From Colimorpha sp045222795 (lineage in GTDB: Bacteria; Bacteroidota; Bacteroidia; Bacteroidales; P3), in the NCBI GenBank assembly GCA_045222795.1, contig JBGUZF010000088.1, positions 1-16,074 on the forward strand: a DNA stretch of 16,074 nucleotides, given 5' to 3'. The notes beneath the pieces are model-generated. The model was not told the DNA's origin. It saw nothing but the letters and a program-made list of their open reading frames with translations, and made no database searches. A program made the position numbers and the translations under genes. Below, in pieces: positions 12,586 through 16,074 of the stretch. Within the stretch, counting starts at the first letter, position 1, and the number at the start of each line of letters is the position of its first letter.

Positions 12586-14520
12586 TTAGTGCTGACTGAG
12601 GGGGGGGGGATTCTTATCCAACTGACAGTAAACCGAGTTATTAGAAAGGAACTCGGGCACAATATCCTTCATCTTAGCCACAATCTTCATGTCGTCCATG
12701 CCTTCGAGAACGCCCCACAGGTCGTTGTATTCGCGGTCGATGGCATCGAGAGCGTAGCGACGCACCTGTGCACGCATAATCTTTGGATGGTAGGTGGGGA
12801 TGGTATTCTCCTTGGTGGCGAGCAGTTCCTCATAGAGTTTCTCGCCAGGGCGCAGACCGATTTCCTTAATCTCTATGCCGCGCAGGCCCGAGAGCTGTAT
12901 CATCTTGCGTGCAAGGTCGTATATCTTGACTGGTTTGCCCATGTCGAACACAAAGATATCGCCGCCCTCGCCCATAGCACCTGCCTCAAGCACCAGGTTG
13001 CATGCTTCGGGGATGGTCATGAAGTAACGGATAATATCCTTGTGAGTCACGGTCAGCGGTCCTCCAGCGGCGAGCTGTTTTTTGAATAGCGGAATGACCG
13101 AGCCATTGCTGCCAAGCACGTTGCCGAAGCGGGTGGTGACAAAATGTGTGGTTTCGGTCGATCGGCTCTGTATGTATATCTCAGCCATACGCTTGGTAGC
13201 ACCCATCACATTGGTGGGGTTCACAGCCTTGTCGGTGCTTATCATAACGAACTTCTGCACGCCGTATTTGATGCTGAGGTCGGCAACATTGCGGGTACCA
13301 AAGACGTTGACATATACGGCCTCATAGGGGTTTTCCTCCATGAAGGGCACATGTTTGTAGGCGGCTGCATGGTATACCAAGTTGGGATGATAGAGTTGGA
13401 ACACCTCCTCCATACGTGCACGGTCTTTCACGTTGGCGATAACAAACTCCATGCGTTCAAGTTGGTCCTTATAGGTGCCACGCAATTCGAACTGCAGGTC
13501 ATACATAGGACTCTCGGCCTGGTCGAGCATGATGACTTTCTTGGGCTTATAGAGCATCAGTTGACGGCATATCTCGCTACCGATACTGCCTGCGGCGCCG
13601 GTAACCAGAACCACCTTGTCGACCACCTCACGCACGATGTTCACATTGTCCAGCTTGATGCTTTCACGTTCAAGCAGATCCTCAATTTTTATATCCTCAA
13701 TCTGGTTGGACGAGAAACTGCCGTTGAGCCATGTACTGACTTGCGGCGTAGCCTTGACAGTGAGGCCGAGGTCGAGACCGCGGTTGGTAATAGCCTGCTT
13801 GTGAGTGACACGAATTGTAGGAATGGCTATAATCAGCTGTTTGACATCCTTGCTATCGATGAACTTTTTGTTCAACACATTGCGCATACGCATCACAGGT
13901 ACGCCATTGAGCTGCTGATTGACCTTCGACATATCGTCGTCGATATAGGCAACAACATGATACTCGTTATTCTGGTCTTGATGCAGGGCGTTATAGGCGA
14001 TGATACCTGCCGCACCAGCACCATATATGACAACATTGGTGGTGGGACGGCGGCGGCGGAAGAAATCGTTGTATATGCGTTGCATGAACAGGCGTAGCAC
14101 AATCATGAACACCGTCAGGAGCATGTAGACGGTGACCGTCTCACGGTATGAAAGAAGAAATCCCTGTGGGATGACATGGAACTGGTTGTTGATAATATTT
14201 ACGACAAAGTACAAGACGGCAGGGCCGATTGTGGCAATGAGGATCTTATATATGTCGCTCATACCAGCATGACGGATGATGCCCTTGTAGCTGCCGGTGA
14301 CGAAGAAGAATATCAGCGTCACCATAAACGAAATGATGAGCTTTACAACAGCGTCGCGCAAGCTGAGACCAGCAAAACCGCCGCCACGGAAAGCCTCCAT
14401 AAGAATAAATGATGCAAAGAACAGCACAACATCAGCCATCAATATCACCCACTGCGATAGTGTAGAGTGACGGTAGCGTTTAACCAATAAGAATGATAAT
14501 TTCTTTATTGAGTTTCTCAT
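12586..14520 (-). CDS. Membrane-bound nucleotide-sugar 4,6-dehydratase (CapD/WbpM/PglF family)
   Basis: Protein of 644 residues that makes 4-keto-6-deoxy-sugar intermediates, probably from UDP-GlcNAc, for surface polysaccharide or glycoprotein. Four membrane segments lie at about 25-42, 57-76, 92-112 and 128-147. A first Rossmann domain (VVIYGAGAAG, 163-172) is followed by the catalytic short-chain dehydrogenase-type domain from about 300: VTGAAGSIG (306-314) binds NAD(P), ISTDKA (427-432) holds the catalytic Ser/Thr-Asp-Lys, and M439 with K443 replaces the usual YxxxK, as in WbpM and FlaA1. All key residues are intact. The C-terminal tail includes a run of three prolines coded by a C10 tract (12600-12609). 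ATG is 8 bases after the aminotransferase stop. Confidence 0.93.
   Translation of the reverse strand: MRNSIKKLSFLLVKRYRHSTLSQWVILMADVVLFFASFILMEAFRGGGFAGLSLRDAVVKLIISFMVTLIFFFVTGSYKGIIRHAGMSDIYKILIATIGPAVLYFVVNIINNQFHVIPQGFLLSYRETVTVYMLLTVFMIVLRLFMQRIYNDFFRRRRPTTNVVIYGAGAAGIIAYNALHQDQNNEYHVVAYIDDDMSKVNQQLNGVPVMRMRNVLNKKFIDSKDVKQLIIAIPTIRVTHKQAITNRGLDLGLTVKATPQVSTWLNGSFSSNQIEDIKIEDLLERESIKLDNVNIVREVVDKVVLVTGAAGSIGSEICRQLMLYKPKKVIMLDQAESPMYDLQFELRGTYKDQLERMEFVIANVKDRARMEEVFQLYHPNLVYHAAAYKHVPFMEENPYEAVYVNVFGTRNVADLSIKYGVQKFVMISTDKAVNPTNVMGATKRMAEIYIQSRSTETTHFVTTRFGNVLGSNGSVIPLFKKQLAAGGPLTVTHKDIIRYFMTIPEACNLVLEAGAMGEGGDIFVFDMGKPVKIYDLARKMIQLSGLRGIEIKEIGLRPGEKLYEELLATKENTIPTYHPKIMRAQVRRYALDAIDREYNDLWGVLEGMDDMKIVAKMKDIVPEFLSNNSVYCQLDKNPPPLSQH
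12600..12609. repeat. G10 homopolymer in the dehydratase 3' end
   Basis: Ten consecutive G (C on the coding strand) lie 12 bases before the stop codon of the dehydratase. Slippage by one base would change only the last few residues: nine C gives a tail ending in SVSTKSIN, eleven C gives one ending in PQSALNQ. Both are close to the normal length, so the on/off effect typical of phase variation is not expected. Confidence 0.9.
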
Positions 14521-14528
14521 GATTGATA

Positions 14529-15632
14529 TTATTTCAGAATTATGCTGGAAACCATTTCTATTTCTTCATCTGTCATATAGGGGTGCATGGGCAGCGAAAG
14601 CACCGTCTGCGACAGCCTGTCGGCTATTGGGCATGGCTGCTGGCCAAGATGGGCGAAAGCTGTCTGACGGCTCATGGTGCGGGGGTAGTAGACCATTGAA
14701 GGTATACCTGCAGCCTTGAGGCGTGCCTGCAACTCGTCGCGATTCTCAGCTTGGATGGTGTATTGTGCCCAGGAGGAGACCATGCCGTTGGGAATCTCAG
14801 GAACATGTACTTTGCCATGTAGCAATTCGGTGTAGCGTTTCGCCACATGGTTCACAGCGCGCAGTTCGTCGTTGAAATGGCGCATCTTCACCTGCAGGAC
14901 AGCCGCCTGAAGGGTGTCAAGGCGCGAGTTGAGACCTAGGCGCACATTGTCGTATTTGTCAGTGCCCTTGCCATGTACACGGTATGAACGCAGCAGCGAA
15001 GCCCATTCATCGTTATCAGTGAAGAGCGCGCCGCCGTCGCCATAGCATCCCATAGGTTTGGCCGGGAAGAACGAGGTGGTGCTTATGTCGCCGAACGAGC
15101 ATGCCTTTTTGTCGCCAATGCTGCCACCAAAACCCTGGGCGCCATCCTCGACGAGCATAAGGCCACGTTCTCTGCAGTAGTTTACCAAATAATCATATCC
15201 AGCCGGCCGTCCAAAAAGGTCGACTGCGATAACAGCCTTGGGTGTGGCCATTGTTTTGCTGCCACATGCAGTGGTAAGTTTTTCGTTGAGGTCGCAGGTA
15301 TCTATGTTGAATGAATCGCGATCTACATCAACAAATACTGGCGTAGCCCCAACCATTGCCACTGCCTCGGCAGTGGCGAAGAAAGTGAAGTCGGGGACAA
15401 AGACGGTGTCGCCAGGACCGATGCCAAGAGCCATCAAGGCTAGCCGCAAAGCATCGGTGCCGTTGGCGCAGGTGATGCAGTGCTTCACTCCCACGTAAGC
15501 TGCCAGTTGCTGTTCCAACTCAGCCACCTGAGGTCCCATGATGTAGGCTCCCGATGCGGCAACGTTAAGCATCGCCTCATCCATTTCGGCCTTCATGGCC
15601 TCGTACTGTCTGTGTAGGTCGCGGAACTGCAT
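14529..15632 (-). CDS. DegT/DnrJ/EryC1/StrS aminotransferase, WbpE-like
   Basis: Pyridoxal-phosphate enzyme of 367 residues that transfers an amino group to a keto-sugar nucleotide. The PLP lysine is K192 in FFPAKPMGCYGDGGA (188-202), and D163 with Q166 in VEDGAQ holds the cofactor ring. The segment DLFGRPAGYD (138-147) and the FFPAKP motif fit the WbpE/WlbC and FdtB group, which aminates 3-keto sugars such as UDP-2-acetamido-3-keto-glucuronate. It follows the acetyltransferase gene after 4 bases and precedes the dehydratase by 8 bases, so the three genes form one transcript. The exact sugar cannot be read from the sequence; the best guess is the WbpE reaction because of its WbpD-like neighbour. 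Confidence 0.93.
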   Translation of the reverse strand: MQFRDLHRQYEAMKAEMDEAMLNVAASGAYIMGPQVAELEQQLAAYVGVKHCITCANGTDALRLALMALGIGPGDTVFVPDFTFFATAEAVAMVGATPVFVDVDRDSFNIDTCDLNEKLTTACGSKTMATPKAVIAVDLFGRPAGYDYLVNYCRERGLMLVEDGAQGFGGSIGDKKACSFGDISTTSFFPAKPMGCYGDGGALFTDNDEWASLLRSYRVHGKGTDKYDNVRLGLNSRLDTLQAAVLQVKMRHFNDELRAVNHVAKRYTELLHGKVHVPEIPNGMVSSWAQYTIQAENRDELQARLKAAGIPSMVYYPRTMSRQTAFAHLGQQPCPIADRLSQTVLSLPMHPYMTDEEIEMVSSIILK

Positions 15633-15636
15633 AGGT

Positions 15637-16074
15637 CTATTCTTCTACTTTTCCTATAATTTTTGCTGGCACGCCAGCCACTATTGCATAATCAGGGACA
15701 TCCTTTGTCACCACGGCTCCGGCACCCACCAGGGCGTGGCGGCCAATGGTATGACCACATACGATGGTTGCGTTGGCACCTATCGAGGCTCCTTCGCGAA
15801 CCAGCGTGCGCTCATAGTGTCCGTCGGCGGGACGGTCCAGTCGGGGCATCAGCACGTTGGTGAACACGCAGCTGGGGCCGAGGAAGACATTGTCTTCAAT
15901 CTCGACGCCCTCATATACCGACACATTGTTTTGGATGCGGACGCCGTTGCCGATATGGACGTTGGGGCCAATGTTGACATTCTGTCCCAGCGAGCAGCGT
16001 TCGCCCAAAACGGCGCCTTTCTGGATATGGCAGAAATGCCACACTTTGGTGCCGGCGCCAAGGGTTACGCCATC
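15637..16074 (-). CDS. Hexapeptide-repeat N-acetyltransferase, WbpD-like (5' end off window)
   Basis: The visible 145 residues (the start lies beyond the right edge) form a left-handed beta-helix acyltransferase. Hexapeptide turns are visible in VTLGAGTKVW, GERCSLGQNVNIGPNVHIG, GVRIQNNVSVYEGVEIEDNVFLG and GANATIVCGHTIG. NNVSVYEGVEIEDNVFLGPSCVFTNV and the later GAGAVVTKDVPDYAIVAGVPA are typical of WbpD/WlbB, which acetylates the 3-amino group of UDP-2-acetamido-3-amino-2,3-dideoxyglucuronate using acetyl-CoA. The position next to a WbpE-like aminotransferase supports this. H in KVWHFCHI is the likely catalytic base. The frame is open through the last base of the window. Confidence 0.9.
   Translation of the reverse strand, partial: DGVTLGAGTKVWHFCHIQKGAVLGERCSLGQNVNIGPNVHIGNGVRIQNNVSVYEGVEIEDNVFLGPSCVFTNVLMPRLDRPADGHYERTLVREGASIGANATIVCGHTIGRHALVGAGAVVTKDVPDYAIVAGVPAKIIGKVEE

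Noticed and set aside
1..16074. CRISPR arrays, insertion sequences and tRNA genes
   Set aside because: No spacer-repeat pattern, transposase, terminal inverted repeats or cloverleaf sequence was seen on either strand.

Overview
The window comes from a member of the Bacteroidota, most likely the order Bacteroidales (Prevotellaceae or Muribaculaceae type; I cannot decide between them). The evidence is the promoter style: several genes are preceded by the Bacteroidetes -7 box TAnnTTTG (at 148-155 minus, 646-653, 4056-4063, 7876-7883 minus and 7916-7923), in three cases with a TTTG or TTG -33 box 18-19 bp upstream. Shine-Dalgarno sites are generally absent. Family content agrees: DUF3667, a lamin-tail/CHU_C-type secreted protein, and WbpD/WbpE/CapD surface-sugar genes.

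Layout. 1-689 has no protein gene. It holds a strong leftward promoter with a leader that looks like the start of an rRNA operon lying just off the left edge, then a striking 11-bp repeat array forming a hairpin (484-563), then the promoter of the first gene. 690-3998 (+) is a probable three-gene operon: an outer-membrane beta-barrel, an inner-membrane transporter-like protein with Gate-type segments, and a DUF3667 zinc-ribbon membrane protein. 4120-4287 (+) is a small 2[4Fe-4S] ferredoxin with its own promoter and a long-stem terminator. 4345-7867 (-) is a tightly coupled operon: ABC exporter, Y-family DNA polymerase, and a 65-residue YolD-like partner, with 4-bp ATGA overlaps at both junctions. 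7932-8501 (+) is a secreted permuted NlpC/P60 (YiiX-like) hydrolase whose promoter is back to back with the ABC promoter.

8504-11582 (-) is a four-gene run: a secreted protein of unknown family, purE, a P-loop kinase/dCMP-deaminase fusion, and a secreted protein with a TonB_C-like end. 11697-12584 (+) is a secreted lamin-tail protein. 12586-16074 (-) is the downstream end of a surface-polysaccharide operon: an N-acetyltransferase cut by the window edge, a DegT-family aminotransferase, and a membrane-bound nucleotide-sugar 4,6-dehydratase. These would act together in making N-acetylated amino sugars for capsule or O-antigen.

The points most worth following are the kinase-deaminase fusion, which has the same domain order as the AvcD-type antiphage deaminases but sits in a purE operon; the 11-bp repeat hairpin; the coupled ABC/polymerase/YolD-like operon with a heptanucleotide repeat read through inside the exporter; and the probable rRNA leader at the left edge. 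Genes are packed tightly: two convergent pairs have only 1 or 2 bases between their stop codons.
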